Origin: Chryseobacterium wanjuense
GTDB lineage: Bacteria; Bacteroidota; Bacteroidia; Flavobacteriales; Weeksellaceae
Assembly (NCBI RefSeq): GCF_900111495.1
Contig: NZ_FOIU01000001.1
Coordinates: 682,001 to 746,000 of the forward strand
Reading direction: 5' to 3'
Length of the DNA stretch: 64,000 bases
Both the position numbers and the translations under genes were made by a program. Shown piece after piece: positions 44,521 through 53,553 of the stretch. Numbering within the stretch: position 1 is the stretch's first letter; each line of letters begins with the position of its first letter. Under the pieces are notes generated by a model, which was given only the letters and a program-made list of their open reading frames with translations, did no database searches and was not told the DNA's origin.

Positions 44521-45438
44521 TCAGGTAGTAAAGCTTTTTCTAAATAAACCCGGAGCATTTTTAGTATGTCTTTTAAAATAATTATAAAAATAATTAAGGT
44601 CATGGAAACCGTATAAGCTTGCGATTTCGCGCATAGATTTGTCGGTATATTTCAGCAAAAATTTAATCTCGTTAATCAGTTTTTCATGGATCCACTGGCT
44701 TACAGTTTTTCCGCTATGGGTGCAAACTGTTTTTGAAAGGTAATTTTCATTCAGGTTTTGCCGATTTGCATAATCTTTGGCGCGGAGCAGTACTTTGGTT
44801 TCTCCGGAAATGATGGTGCTGAAATTATTTTCGAGATCCAAAAAAAATTGCGTGACATACGGATTTGAAGTATTAACGGGCACTTCCTGCTGTTTTGTTT
44901 GCTGTTGGCGCCGTATCAGTAAGAGAAGATTGAGAATGAGATTGGTGATGAGCTCATATTTGTAAGGAATTTGTGAGGTCGTTTCTTTGTAAATATTCTG
45001 ACAGATCTGTTCTACGTTTTTCATCATTTTTTCTGTAAGGTTGGTGATATAGCCTTTAGAATTGTCAAGCCTCTGAATTTCATTGATTCCCGAAGCCCAA
45101 AACTGCAAAAAGAAACTGGCGCTGAAGCTTATCATATAAGCTCTGCCAACATGCAGCCAGCGGTAGGAAAGAAAAGTGTCGGGTCGTATAAAAAGTATCT
45201 GGTGGGAAGAAATCTCGAAGATCGTATCATTGATAAGATAGGTTGCACTACCGTCAGGCACGACAATAATATTAAAATGATCCGGCCGGAAGACGGGGCT
45301 GTTGTGGGGAATTTTCATTCCTAATTCTTCCACACGGACAATTGCAAAATCATCGCGCTCAATGTATGTAAAAACAGGCAGGTTCATAAAAGCCAGGCTG
45401 TCTGTAAATTTTCTTATTTCGGTTAGTTGTGGTTTCAT
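44521..45438 (-). CDS. AraC-family transcriptional regulator
   Basis: A 305-residue paralogue of the gene downstream, with the same layout: sensor region (FNIIVVPDGSATYLINDTIF, EISSHQILFIRPDTF) and AraC HTH domain (AKDYANRQNLNENYLSKTVC, LLKYTDKSMREIASLYGFHD, YFKRHTKNAPGLFRKS). The last motif departs from the usual TGxxPxxFR (TKNAPGLFR). It is divergent from the alpha/beta hydrolase cluster beginning at 45824, with a 385-bp shared upstream region that carries a good promoter on the other side. It is therefore the best candidate to regulate that cluster. Confidence 0.92.
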   Translation of the reverse strand: MKPQLTEIRKFTDSLAFMNLPVFTYIERDDFAIVRVEELGMKIPHNSPVFRPDHFNIIVVPDGSATYLINDTIFEISSHQILFIRPDTFLSYRWLHVGRAYMISFSASFFLQFWASGINEIQRLDNSKGYITNLTEKMMKNVEQICQNIYKETTSQIPYKYELITNLILNLLLLIRRQQQTKQQEVPVNTSNPYVTQFFLDLENNFSTIISGETKVLLRAKDYANRQNLNENYLSKTVCTHSGKTVSQWIHEKLINEIKFLLKYTDKSMREIASLYGFHDLNYFYNYFKRHTKNAPGLFRKSFTT

Positions 45439-45823
45439 AGTACTTATTTTTGCGGTGTATCATTCGTGATATGATAATTGCATTTCAAAATAAATACCCT
45501 GTAGTGTAAGTTTTTGATTATTAAATTTTTACATTGTTTATCCTCACCGTTTATTTACGATATATCGCTATTTTTTAATAATTTTTATTATATATAACAA
45601 AAACTATGTTGGTGATAATGGCTTTATTCAAAATATAACAGTCTATTATTTTCAAGATATTCCAAAATTCTATTTGTACTCCTGAACATTAGCTTTTCAG
45701 CATTTAATTATAATTATCTAAGATTTTTTGTAAGGGGCATTTGATTGTAACTAACTTTGATAATGCAAATAATCAAAATACTGTTATTCAGTTGATTATA
45801 TATAATTTTTAAAATCTGAAATC
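45439..45823. other. Divergent regulatory gap between AraC and hydrolase cluster
   Basis: No gene seen. It carries the rightward promoter at 45728-45759 and, presumably, the leftward promoter of the AraC pair, for which no consensus match was recognised. Confidence 0.45.
45728..45759 (+). promoter_or_regulatory. Promoter of the hydrolase cluster
   Basis: TTG at 45728-45730 and TAACTTTG at 45752-45759, 21 bp apart, matching the Bacteroidota consensus; 64 bp before the ATG. The downstream context TAACTTTGATAATG is repeated exactly at 50530 before the paralogous gene. Confidence 0.65.
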
Positions 45824-46639
45824 ATGAAAATATATAGACTTTCGAGAAGCTTTGCTATTATAGCTTTGTTAATAATCAGCTTTTTCTCCATTGCCTGGAT
45901 TCCCGAAAATCGGCACAACAATGTAGAATCTTCTACAAAAGCAAAACCAACCATTGTTTTGGTGCATGGTGCATTTGCAGACGGTTCCTCTTGGAGTAAA
46001 GTGATTCCCATATTGCAAAAAGAAGGATTTCGCACTGTTGCGGTACAAAATCCGCTGACTTCTCTACAGGACGATGTGGCGTTTGTCAATCGGATATTGG
46101 AAGAAATCGACGGTTCTGTCGTACTGGTTGGGCACTCTTGGGCAGGAATGGTAATTACAGAAGCCGGAAATAATCCTAAGGTAAAATCTTTGGTATATGT
46201 AGCGGCTTATGCACCGGATGCTAATGAGAGCATTTCCGATCTTAGTAAAGAAGCGTATGAAATCAAGAAATTTCCTCCTGTACCGGGACGTGATAATCCT
46301 AAAATCAGCAACGGATACATCCAATTGCGTGAAGAAACTGTAATAAAACATTTTGCCCATGATCTTCCGATAGAGGAAGCTAAAATACTTGCAGCGGTAC
46401 AGGGGCGTTTTCATACAGGGAATCCAACGGCAAAAATTTCTAAACCCGCATGGAAGGATAAACCAAGCTTTTATATAGTTGCAGATGAAGATCATATCAT
46501 CTCTCCGCTTATGGAACAGGAAATGGCCAGGAAAATAAAGGCTACAACTTATCATCTCAAAGCGAGTCATGCTGTAATGCTGTCTAAACCACAGGAAGTG
46601 GCAAAAGTGATTATAAAAGCATCGGAAGGTATAGAATAA
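45824..46639 (+). CDS. Alpha/beta hydrolase (EstC/salicylate-esterase-like), exported
   Basis: A 271-residue alpha/beta hydrolase with an N-terminal membrane or signal segment (FAIIALLIISFFSIAWI). The oxyanion region is VLVHGAFADGSSWSKVIPIL, nucleophile GHSWAG (Ser105), acid in VADEDHIISP, and His in KASHAVML. It is closely paralogous to 50650-51462, at the other end of the cluster, and shares that gene's promoter context. This group hydrolyses small aromatic and plant esters; the natural substrate here is unknown. First gene of the rightward series hydrolase - hydrolase - hydrolase - ABM - DJ-1 - SDR. Confidence 0.9.
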   Translation: MKIYRLSRSFAIIALLIISFFSIAWIPENRHNNVESSTKAKPTIVLVHGAFADGSSWSKVIPILQKEGFRTVAVQNPLTSLQDDVAFVNRILEEIDGSVVLVGHSWAGMVITEAGNNPKVKSLVYVAAYAPDANESISDLSKEAYEIKKFPPVPGRDNPKISNGYIQLREETVIKHFAHDLPIEEAKILAAVQGRFHTGNPTAKISKPAWKDKPSFYIVADEDHIISPLMEQEMARKIKATTYHLKASHAVMLSKPQEVAKVIIKASEGIE

Positions 46640-46655
46640 TAACCATTCGATATGA

Positions 46656-47498
46656 ATGATTAAAATAGTAAAGTTCAATTCATTACAATCAGCTTATATG
46701 GAAACTGCAAAGCAAAAATCAAATATCATTGTATTTATTCATGGCCTGTTTTTAAATAATGAAAGCTGGACAGAATGGAAAAACTATTTTGAAGCAATAG
46801 GATATACGGTGTATGCTCCTGCTTATCCCGGCCATACCGGAAATCCGGTTTCTTTAAGGGCGAATATCGATCCCGAACTCATCACAGCAGGGTTCACGGA
46901 TGTCATGAACGTCATGAACAGCTTTGTCGATTCGCTTTCAGAAAAACCGATTGTTATCGGGCATTCAATGGGAGGGCTTGTTGCGCAAAAGCTTGCAGAA
47001 GCTGGTAAAGCTGTAGCTTGTGTAAGTATCGACGGTGCTCCGCCCAAAAATGTAATGCCGCCTTTTACAACGATAAAAACAACCTGGCCTGCACTGAATA
47101 TCTTTAAAAATAATTCACATGCATATCTCGGGACTAGAAAGTGGTATCGGAAATCGTTTTTCAATACCGTCTCAGAAGAGGAAAGCAATAGTTTCTATGA
47201 AAAACATGCCGTTCCGGAAAGCAGGAAAATCGTGAAAGAATCTGCTTTCAGTAGTGCCTCAAAAATTAATTTTAAAAAACCGCATGTTCCGCTATTGTTT
47301 ATTTCAGGGGAAATGGATGCTTTTTTTCCTCCCGGGTTTATCAAAAAAATAGCAGGTATGTACAGTGATAAAAACAGCATTGTTCAGTTTAAAATGTTTG
47401 AAAAACGCAGCCACTTTATCTGTGGGGAAAAAAACTGGATGCAAGTGGCAGATTATATCAATATCTGGCTTTGTGATGTATTAAATAAGATTAAATGA
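46656..47498 (+). CDS. Alpha/beta hydrolase
   Basis: A 280-residue alpha/beta hydrolase. Features: IVFIHGLFLNNESWTEWKNY (oxyanion region), GHSMGG nucleophile elbow, FISGEMDAFFPP acid and RSHFICGE histidine. It begins 16 bp after the previous gene and its stop overlaps the start of the next, so all three hydrolases should be cotranscribed. The start could instead be METAKQKSN at 46698, which fits typical family N-termini better. No signal peptide, so cytoplasmic. Substrate unknown. Confidence 0.88.
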   Translation: MIKIVKFNSLQSAYMETAKQKSNIIVFIHGLFLNNESWTEWKNYFEAIGYTVYAPAYPGHTGNPVSLRANIDPELITAGFTDVMNVMNSFVDSLSEKPIVIGHSMGGLVAQKLAEAGKAVACVSIDGAPPKNVMPPFTTIKTTWPALNIFKNNSHAYLGTRKWYRKSFFNTVSEEESNSFYEKHAVPESRKIVKESAFSSASKINFKKPHVPLLFISGEMDAFFPPGFIKKIAGMYSDKNSIVQFKMFEKRSHFICGEKNWMQVADYINIWLCDVLNKIK

Positions 47499-48364
47499 TT
47501 TTTAGTATGAAAAATAATATTTATTACCGAAAAATAAAAATTGACACGATAGATATTTTTTACCGGGAAGCAGGCAGTAAAGAAAACCCCGTATTATTGC
47601 TGTTGCATGGTTTTCCTTCTTCGTCGCACATGTACAGGGATCTTATCCGTGAGCTTTCAGGAACATTTTACATAATTGCTCCGGATTATCCGGGATTTGG
47701 CCAAAGCAGCACCCCGGAAATCAAAGATTTTACCTTCAGTTTTCACAATCTGTCTGTGGTGATGGAGGCTTTTATAGATGCACTTGAACTTAAAGATATT
47801 AATCTCTTTGTTCAGGATTACGGAGGTCCGATCGGCTTCAGGATTGCTTTACGCAGACCTGGATTGATCAAATCATTTATTATACAAAATGCCAATGCAT
47901 ATGAAGAAGGACTTGGGGAAGCCCTTGCTCCTTTGGCTGCTTATATTGAAAATAACAGCGATGAAGCTGAACAGGGCGCAAGAGCATTCTTAAAGCCCGA
48001 AGCAACCCAATGGCAATATCTTGAAGGGGCATCACAACCGGAAAAAGTAAGTCCCGACAGCTATTCAATGGATCAGTTTTACCTGCAGCGTCCGGGAAAT
48101 GATCTTATTCAGCTGGCTTTATTCCGTGATTATGGAAATAATATGGCTTTATATCCGGAATGGCAGCATTATTTAAAGACCAATCAGCCGAAAACTCTTG
48201 TTGTATGGGGTAAAAATGATAAAATGTTTGTAGAAGCCGGAGGAGAAGCATATCGAAAAGATTTACCCGATGCGGAAATTCATCAGTTGGAGGGAGGCCA
48301 TTTCTTACTTGAAGAACATTCTGAGAAAGTAGCCCGTCTCGTTGAAAAATTTCTTATGAATTGA
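47495..48364 (+). CDS. Alpha/beta hydrolase of the haloalkane-dehalogenase / epoxide-hydrolase type
   Basis: A 289-residue cytoplasmic hydrolase overlapping the previous gene by 4 bp; MKNNIYYRKI at 47507 is an alternative start. The nucleophile elbow is FVQDYGGPIG, with Asp in place of Ser. This is typical of haloalkane dehalogenases, haloacetate dehalogenases and epoxide hydrolases, which form an ester intermediate on Asp. HGFPSSSHMY (oxyanion), WGKNDKMF (acid) and GGHFLLEEH (His) complete the picture. With the neighbouring esterases, ABM and DJ-1 proteins it suggests a xenobiotic or reactive-metabolite detoxification role, an inference. Confidence 0.88.
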   Translation: MIFSMKNNIYYRKIKIDTIDIFYREAGSKENPVLLLLHGFPSSSHMYRDLIRELSGTFYIIAPDYPGFGQSSTPEIKDFTFSFHNLSVVMEAFIDALELKDINLFVQDYGGPIGFRIALRRPGLIKSFIIQNANAYEEGLGEALAPLAAYIENNSDEAEQGARAFLKPEATQWQYLEGASQPEKVSPDSYSMDQFYLQRPGNDLIQLALFRDYGNNMALYPEWQHYLKTNQPKTLVVWGKNDKMFVEAGGEAYRKDLPDAEIHQLEGGHFLLEEHSEKVARLVEKFLMN

Positions 48365-48389
48365 TAATCAATTTTTTAATATTAAAATT

Positions 48390-48680
48390 ATGGAAAAAGA
48401 AGTCATCGTAAAATGGAAAATCGAGGAAACAAAGATTGACGAAATTCTGACATTGTTGCCGACTCTTGCAGAAGAAACAAAAAAAGAGGAAGGAAACGTT
48501 CATTATGCAATTTATCAGTCTGAAACCGATCCTAATGAGCTTATTCTGCATGAGCGGTATCGAAGTCCAGAGGCTCAGGAAGCCCATAGAAATTCAAAAC
48601 ATTATCAATCCATTGTTGTAGAAAAGATAATGCCTTACCTCATAGAACGTGAGGTGAATGTGGTAAAAAAAATAATCTGA
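48390..48680 (+). CDS. Antibiotic-biosynthesis-monooxygenase (YgiN-like) family protein
   Basis: A 96-residue dimeric ferredoxin-like-barrel protein: VKWKIEETKIDEILTLLPTL, EEGNVHYAIYQSETDPNELI, LHERYRSPEAQEAHRNSKHY. It matches cofactor-free ABM-domain proteins such as YgiN, which oxidise quinols, or act on reactive quinones. Length is normal. It lies 25 bp after the Asp-type hydrolase and 34 bp before a DJ-1/PfpI gene on the same strand. Distinct from the membrane-tailed ABM-like protein at 31371. Confidence 0.9.
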   Translation: MEKEVIVKWKIEETKIDEILTLLPTLAEETKKEEGNVHYAIYQSETDPNELILHERYRSPEAQEAHRNSKHYQSIVVEKIMPYLIEREVNVVKKII

Positions 48681-48714
48681 AAATATTACTGTTTAATTTT
48701 AAAAAACTAACATT

Positions 48715-49386
48715 ATGAAAAAAGTTTTAATCATTGTATCAAACACCAATGCAATTGGTCCGAACAACAGAAGAACAGGTAATTTTCTGCCTGAAGTAGC
48801 ACATCCTTATGCTGAGTTTCAAAGAGCTAACTATCATGTAGATTTTGCATCTCTCAGTGGAGACACTCCATATCTTGATGATCTCGAATCTGCTGCAGAC
48901 CCTGACAATCTTGCCTTTTTAACAGGAAAAGGGTGGGTCGATATGCGAAAAGCCGTGAAGCTGGAAACAGTAGACGTAAGCCAGTATGACGCAATTTTCA
49001 TCCCGGGCGGTCTTGCTCCTCTCGTAGATATGGCAGATGCCCCGCTGATCAAGAAAGTGGTGAAAGAAACTTATGAACGCGGAGCAGTCGTAGGCGCCGT
49101 ATGTCACGGTCCTGTATCGTTATTGAATGTTAAGCTTAGCGACGGCAGCTATCTGGTAAATGGCAAAAATATCTCATCTTTCACGACTGAGGAAGAGGAT
49201 GGCTATGCCAGAGCTGATGTTCCGTTTGATCTTCAGACGGCGCTTACAGAGCAGGGTGCTATCTACCATACCGTAGAGCCGTGGCAGCCTTTCAGTATTA
49301 CGGACGGTAATTTGGTTACAGGCCAGAACCCCGCGTCCGGTAAAGGGGTTGGTGAGAAAATGGTGAAGCTCTTAGAAGGAGCCTGA
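48715..49386 (+). CDS. DJ-1/PfpI family protein (Hsp31-like glyoxalase/deglycase group)
   Basis: A 223-residue class I glutamine-amidotransferase-fold protein. Nucleophile Cys130 sits in GAVCHGP with His131, and Glu27 is the usual partner. Other motifs: YDAIFIPGGLAPLVDMADAP, SFTTEEEDGYA, LVTGQNPASGKGVGEKM. Members act as glutathione-independent glyoxalases or stress proteins that handle methylglyoxal-type electrophiles; a protein-deglycase role is debated. In this cluster it supports a detoxification theme. Cytoplasmic, no signal peptide. Confidence 0.92.
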   Translation: MKKVLIIVSNTNAIGPNNRRTGNFLPEVAHPYAEFQRANYHVDFASLSGDTPYLDDLESAADPDNLAFLTGKGWVDMRKAVKLETVDVSQYDAIFIPGGLAPLVDMADAPLIKKVVKETYERGAVVGAVCHGPVSLLNVKLSDGSYLVNGKNISSFTTEEEDGYARADVPFDLQTALTEQGAIYHTVEPWQPFSITDGNLVTGQNPASGKGVGEKMVKLLEGA

Positions 49387-49504
49387 TCCGTACTATTATT
49401 TGGGCATATTTTGATAGATAATATTTAAATAAATCTGTTTAAAATATGTCCAATTTTTTCAAAGTGTTTTTAATCTCACTTTTATTCATAAAAACTAATA
49501 GAAA

Positions 49505-50248
49505 ATGGAAAATAATATAATAAATAAAGTAATTGTCATTACAGGAGCCAGTAGTGGTCTTGGTGAAGCTACCGCGATGCATCTGGCAGAAAGGGGAGCT
49601 AAAGTTATTCTTGGTGCAAGAAGGACCGATTTGCTGGAAAATTTGGTCAATAATATCTCTGCAATGGGCGGAATCGCAGATTTTCGTCAGACAGATGTTA
49701 CCAAAAAAGAAGAAGTTCAGGCATTGGTTGATTTTGCGGTAAATAATTATGGTAAAATTGACGTTATCATTAATAACGCAGGAATTATGCCGATCGCACC
49801 TATATCGGAGCTTCGTACAGATGAATGGGACAGCATGATTGATATCAATATCAAAGGAGTACTTTACGGAATCGCTGCTGCATTACCGTTTTTTCAAAAG
49901 CAAAAATCAGGGCATATTATCAATTTGGGATCTGTTGCAGGAATTAAAGTTTTCAGTCCCGGAGGAACGGTGTACAGCGGAACTAAATTTGCTGTTCGAG
50001 CCATCAGTGACGGACTAAGGCATGAAGTGGGAGCAGATATTCGTGTAACAACCATCGAACCCGGAGCTATTGAATCTGAGTTGAAAAACAGCACAAAGCA
50101 CGAAACAAGTTCAGTGATCGTCAATGAATTTTATAAACAGGCGATTCCTGCCTCATCGGTTGCCAGAGCAATTGCCTATGCTATCGAACAGCCGGCGGAT
50201 GTAGACATCAACGAAATCGTTATCAGACCTACCGTTCAGGAATTTTAA
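49505..50248 (+). CDS. Short-chain dehydrogenase/reductase (SDR)
   Basis: A 247-residue classical SDR. TGASSGLG is at 13-20, an Arg-Arg pair follows the second strand (LGARRTD, NADPH-type), NNAG at 90-93, catalytic YSGTK at 157-161. The sequence is of the YdfG / serine-3-dehydrogenase-like group (SELRTDEWDSMIDINIKGVL, ATIEPGAIESEL-like end). It is 118 bp after the DJ-1 gene, same strand, and probably belongs to the detoxification cluster. Substrate unknown. Confidence 0.92.
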   Translation: MENNIINKVIVITGASSGLGEATAMHLAERGAKVILGARRTDLLENLVNNISAMGGIADFRQTDVTKKEEVQALVDFAVNNYGKIDVIINNAGIMPIAPISELRTDEWDSMIDINIKGVLYGIAAALPFFQKQKSGHIINLGSVAGIKVFSPGGTVYSGTKFAVRAISDGLRHEVGADIRVTTIEPGAIESELKNSTKHETSSVIVNEFYKQAIPASSVARAIAYAIEQPADVDINEIVIRPTVQEF

Positions 50249-50649
50249 TATTTTTTAAAGCTAATAATTTGATGAAGTATGGAAATGATCAAAAAACTGC
50301 AGGTTAGTTTGCAAAGAAGCGGTAAGTTATTAATCATGATAAGCTGCTTCATTAGGTGAGACAGAGATTTGATTTCAGCAAACCCAAAATGAAACCCGAA
50401 TAGCTATTTATATATCTTACCAGTACATTTTTTTGGGTTTCTATCCTGATAAATTTGTAAAAACATATTCATTTAAGACAATAAATTATAAATATCAAAG
50501 GGGTTCCTTACAATTTCATGCAATGTATTTAACTTTGATAATGAGCTTGTTATAAGGGAATTTTATTAACTCGGAAGTTTTTCTTAAAACTATCATAAAT
50601 CCCACATAACAGCAGTGAAAAAATATCAACCAATAAAAAACCTGAAATT
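50249..50649. other. Intergenic gap with the promoter of the second esterase
   Basis: No gene. An imperfect hairpin (GAAGC ... GCTTC, about 50317-50352) without T-tract may end the cluster. The -7 element is at 50530-50537. Confidence 0.45.
50530..50537 (+). promoter_or_regulatory. -7 element of the second esterase gene
   Basis: TAACTTTG, followed by ATAATG as at 45752. The two paralogous esterases thus share promoter sequence as well as coding sequence. Confidence 0.55.
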
Positions 50650-51462
50650 ATGAAACTATTTATCTCTTCCCGAAAAACAATCTTTTCTGTGATCATTTTC
50701 GGAATCTTTGCTTTAGCAAGTCAAGTGTCATTATCCGGACAAAAATCTTCTGAGCCGATTTCCGGTAAAGAAAAACCGACTATTATATTGGTACATGGAG
50801 CTTTTGCAGACGGCTCATCATGGAGTAAAGTAATTCCCATATTACAAAAACAGGGATACAATACGATATCGGTACAAAATCCCCTTACTTCTCTTGCAGA
50901 TGATGTGAGTTTTGTCAACAGAGCCATTGCGGAAGTGGACGGGCCTGTTGTTCTTGTAGGACATTCATGGGCTGGTGTTGTTATTACCGAAGCCGGAAAC
51001 GACCCGAAGGTGAAGTCGCTGGTATATGTTGCGGCGTATGCACCGGATGTTAATGAAAGTGCTTTAGGACTTACTAAAGATGCCCACGAAGTCAGAAAAC
51101 TTCCTGCTGTTCCCGGACTTGATAATCCGATAATTACCGATGGATATATCCGTCTTCGTGAGGAAACGGTGGTAAAGCATTTCGCCCAGGATCTTCCGGA
51201 ATCTGAAGCAAAAGTAGTTGCTGCAGTACAGGGACGTTTTCATACAAGTACCCTTACCGCCACTGTTACAAAACCTGCCTGGAAAACCAAGCCAAGCTTT
51301 TATGTAGTGGCAGATAATGACCATATCATTTCACCTCTTATGGAGCAGGAAATGGCTAAAAAAATCGGCGCCGAAACTTATCATGTTAAATCCAGCCACG
51401 TAGCGATGCTTGCGCGTCCTGAAGAGGTAAGCAAGATAATTATCAAGGCTGCTCAAAAATAG
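50650..51462 (+). CDS. Alpha/beta hydrolase (EstC/salicylate-esterase-like), paralogue of 45824-46639
   Basis: A 270-residue exported alpha/beta hydrolase. N-terminal signal-type segment (TIFSVIIFGIFALASQVSLS), LVHGAFADGSSWSKVIPILQ, GHSWAG (Ser106), VVADNDHIISP and KSSHVAML. Long stretches equal its paralogue (QNPLTSL, EAGND/NPKVKSLVYVAAYAPD, VQGRFHT). The two flank the hydrolase/ABM/DJ-1/SDR cluster and share the TAACTTTGATAATG promoter, so a duplication of a gene together with its promoter is likely. Ends with a strong terminator. Confidence 0.9.
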   Translation: MKLFISSRKTIFSVIIFGIFALASQVSLSGQKSSEPISGKEKPTIILVHGAFADGSSWSKVIPILQKQGYNTISVQNPLTSLADDVSFVNRAIAEVDGPVVLVGHSWAGVVITEAGNDPKVKSLVYVAAYAPDVNESALGLTKDAHEVRKLPAVPGLDNPIITDGYIRLREETVVKHFAQDLPESEAKVVAAVQGRFHTSTLTATVTKPAWKTKPSFYVVADNDHIISPLMEQEMAKKIGAETYHVKSSHVAMLARPEEVSKIIIKAAQK

Positions 51463-51478
51463 AATGATGCCGTGAAAT

Positions 51479-51526
51479 CAAATGGTTTGAAGTGTTTTAA
51501 TGATCTTCAGACCATTTGGTTTTGTT
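51479..51526 (+). terminator. Intrinsic terminator
   Basis: CAAATGGT and ACCATTTG arms extended by TGAAG/CTTCA, then GTTTTGTTC. Confidence 0.75.
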
Positions 51527-51658
51527 CTTATGCGATATTTGTAGTTGAGATTCAGGAAAAATAGAAATGTAGTTTTATTACAAAACTATTTTTATACTTT
51601 TAGCACGTTTAATGAGCCTTACTGTAAGGTATCTAAAACTTGAAATCCCAAATCTATA

Positions 51659-52156
51659 ATGATAGAAGAATTAAAACGAATTGAAAATTTAATTTTAAAA
51701 GCAAAAGGGCACAAAATTCTGAATTTAACTGAAGACTTAGAATGTAAAGAATATTTTGGATTTAATTTTCAAGCTGGGCAATTAACCATTAAGTTTAGAA
51801 AAGCAAAAATAACACCCAAGAAAGTAGGGCATTTTGTAACTCTTTGGAAACGAAATGCTGAAAAAGTAACTGAACCATTTAATATAAATGACCATTTTGA
51901 TTTTTATTTGGTATTCACAGAATATGAAAACGACATGGGTTTTTTCCTGTTTCCCAAACAAATTTTAATGGAAAGACAAATTTTAAGTACAGATCAAAAA
52001 GAGGGGAAAAGAGGTTTCAGGGTCTATCCTAAGTGGACGAAGACAGAAAATAAGCAGGCTGAAAAAACTCAATCATGGCAAATAAAATACTTTATTGATT
52101 TAGCAAATAGTGAACTGAAAAATGTTGAAAAATTTAATTCAATCCTACTCATTTGA
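51659..52156 (+). CDS. MepB family protein
   Basis: A 165-residue protein with the MepB (DUF) pattern: ECKEYFGFNFQAGQLTIKFR, KITPKKVGHFVTLWKRN, HFDFYLVFTEYENDMGFFLF, KGKRGFRVYPKW-like end. MepB was named from the Staphylococcus aureus mepRAB locus, where its function is not defined; no MATE pump or MarR regulator is near here. Cytoplasmic, normal length for the family, a single-gene unit between two terminated neighbours. Confidence 0.88.
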   Translation: MIEELKRIENLILKAKGHKILNLTEDLECKEYFGFNFQAGQLTIKFRKAKITPKKVGHFVTLWKRNAEKVTEPFNINDHFDFYLVFTEYENDMGFFLFPKQILMERQILSTDQKEGKRGFRVYPKWTKTENKQAEKTQSWQIKYFIDLANSELKNVEKFNSILLI

Positions 52157-52184
52157 TTACACTTTTCATAATAAGTTTTAATGA

Positions 52185-53258
52185 TTATTTAGTTGGTTTA
52201 TCAAGCTTTACGGTAAGTTTTGCCAGATCTCTGACCAGTTGGGTAGGAGAGTTACAGTCACAATTGCTGAAACCCAGTACATAGATGTCTTTATTGGGTA
52301 TGTAAACGCCCATGGATTTGAACCCGAACACACTGCCGCCATGCTCGCGTGTTGCTGTACCCTCCATGTTTTTCAGGTGCCATCCGTATCCATATTCTAC
52401 TTCCTGACCATTGTTGAGTTGGTATTTAATGAAGGCTTTCTGTGTTTCTTTGGAACCCAGCAGCTGATTCCTATTAAGGGCATTCTGCCATTTCAGCATA
52501 TCGTCCAGAGTTGACATCAGCGAGCCTGAGGAAAACGGGACACTAAAATTGATTACCGTTTTATTCACATAACCGAAGCTCTTTTTATGGTAACCGTAAG
52601 CTCTGTTTTTAATGATTTTACGGTCGGTCGCGTAATAGGAATGGCTCATCCCTAATTTTTCAAAGATATTTTTAACAATAAAATCTTCATAGCTCTGGCC
52701 TGAAACCAATTCAATAAGATAGCCCAGAACGACATAACCGGAATTATTGTATTCAAATTTTTCCCCGGGGATAAAATCTACCGGTTCATTCTTGAAAAAA
52801 TCCACCATCTGCTTTGGAGTCATTTCTTTTTGGGCAATATCCCCCAAAGCTTTCATTTTCGTGAAGTCTTTGATGCCGGAGGTGTGATTTAAGAGCTGGT
52901 GAATGGTAATATTAGCGCCATTGGGATAATCAGGAATATACTTAGAGATAGGGTCATTCACCGTCAGCTTTCCCTGTTCTTCCAGCATCAGAACAGCGAT
53001 GGCCGTAAATTGTTTGGTCATGGAGCCTATCTGGAAGACATTATCGGGAGTCATTTTCACTTCGAGCTCGAGGTTAGCCATACCAAATGCTTTCTTATAA
53101 ATGGGCTGTCCCTTTCTGGCGATCATAAAGACACCACCTGGGCCATTTGCCTCTTTAAATTCCGACAGGATCAAGCTATCTGCTTTATCTTCAAGAGTCT
53201 GGGCATAGGAGCAGTTAATCAGTAGTATAGCCGTAAAAAATAAAATTAGTTTTTGCAT
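52185..53258 (-). CDS. Serine hydrolase, beta-lactamase / PBP fold, exported
   Basis: A 357-residue exported hydrolase. Signal peptide MQKLILFFTAILLINCSYAQ, nucleophile motif SMTK (in IGSMTKQFTAIA), YNN (in EYNNSGYVVLGYLIE) as the Tyr-x-Asn motif, and HGG (in REHGGSVFGF) as the third. All three active-site motifs are intact. The family (Pfam beta-lactamase, MEROPS S12) includes D-aminopeptidases, esterases and class C enzymes. Convergent with MepB. It is one of three such proteins in the window and more typical than the one at 2708. Substrate unknown. Confidence 0.9.
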   Translation of the reverse strand: MQKLILFFTAILLINCSYAQTLEDKADSLILSEFKEANGPGGVFMIARKGQPIYKKAFGMANLELEVKMTPDNVFQIGSMTKQFTAIAVLMLEEQGKLTVNDPISKYIPDYPNGANITIHQLLNHTSGIKDFTKMKALGDIAQKEMTPKQMVDFFKNEPVDFIPGEKFEYNNSGYVVLGYLIELVSGQSYEDFIVKNIFEKLGMSHSYYATDRKIIKNRAYGYHKKSFGYVNKTVINFSVPFSSGSLMSTLDDMLKWQNALNRNQLLGSKETQKAFIKYQLNNGQEVEYGYGWHLKNMEGTATREHGGSVFGFKSMGVYIPNKDIYVLGFSNCDCNSPTQLVRDLAKLTVKLDKPTK

Positions 53259-53553
53259 AATTGTTTGTATTTAATACAAAGATATATTATTAAAATGATA
53301 CTATGCAATACAAAGTAGTGAAATTTTAAAAACAAAATAAATCTCATCCATCTATTTGATAAATTTTAGTTGAATTTTAAAGACTATTGAATTAATTACT
53401 AATAGGATGGATGAAAAATAATTTATAATAATTCATCATATGTTGATTTTTTTATTAATTTTAAACTTATTAAAAGAAAATTATTAATACCTATTGTCTT
53501 GTTGATGAAACTTTTAAAATTATATGTTTAGGTAGGAATTAAGATTTTAATAA

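Noticed and set aside
45439..45823. Search for a sigma54 (GG-N10-GC) promoter near the sigma54 activator and hydrolase cluster
   Set aside because: No convincing match by eye; the cluster has a good TTG/TAACTTTG promoter instead.
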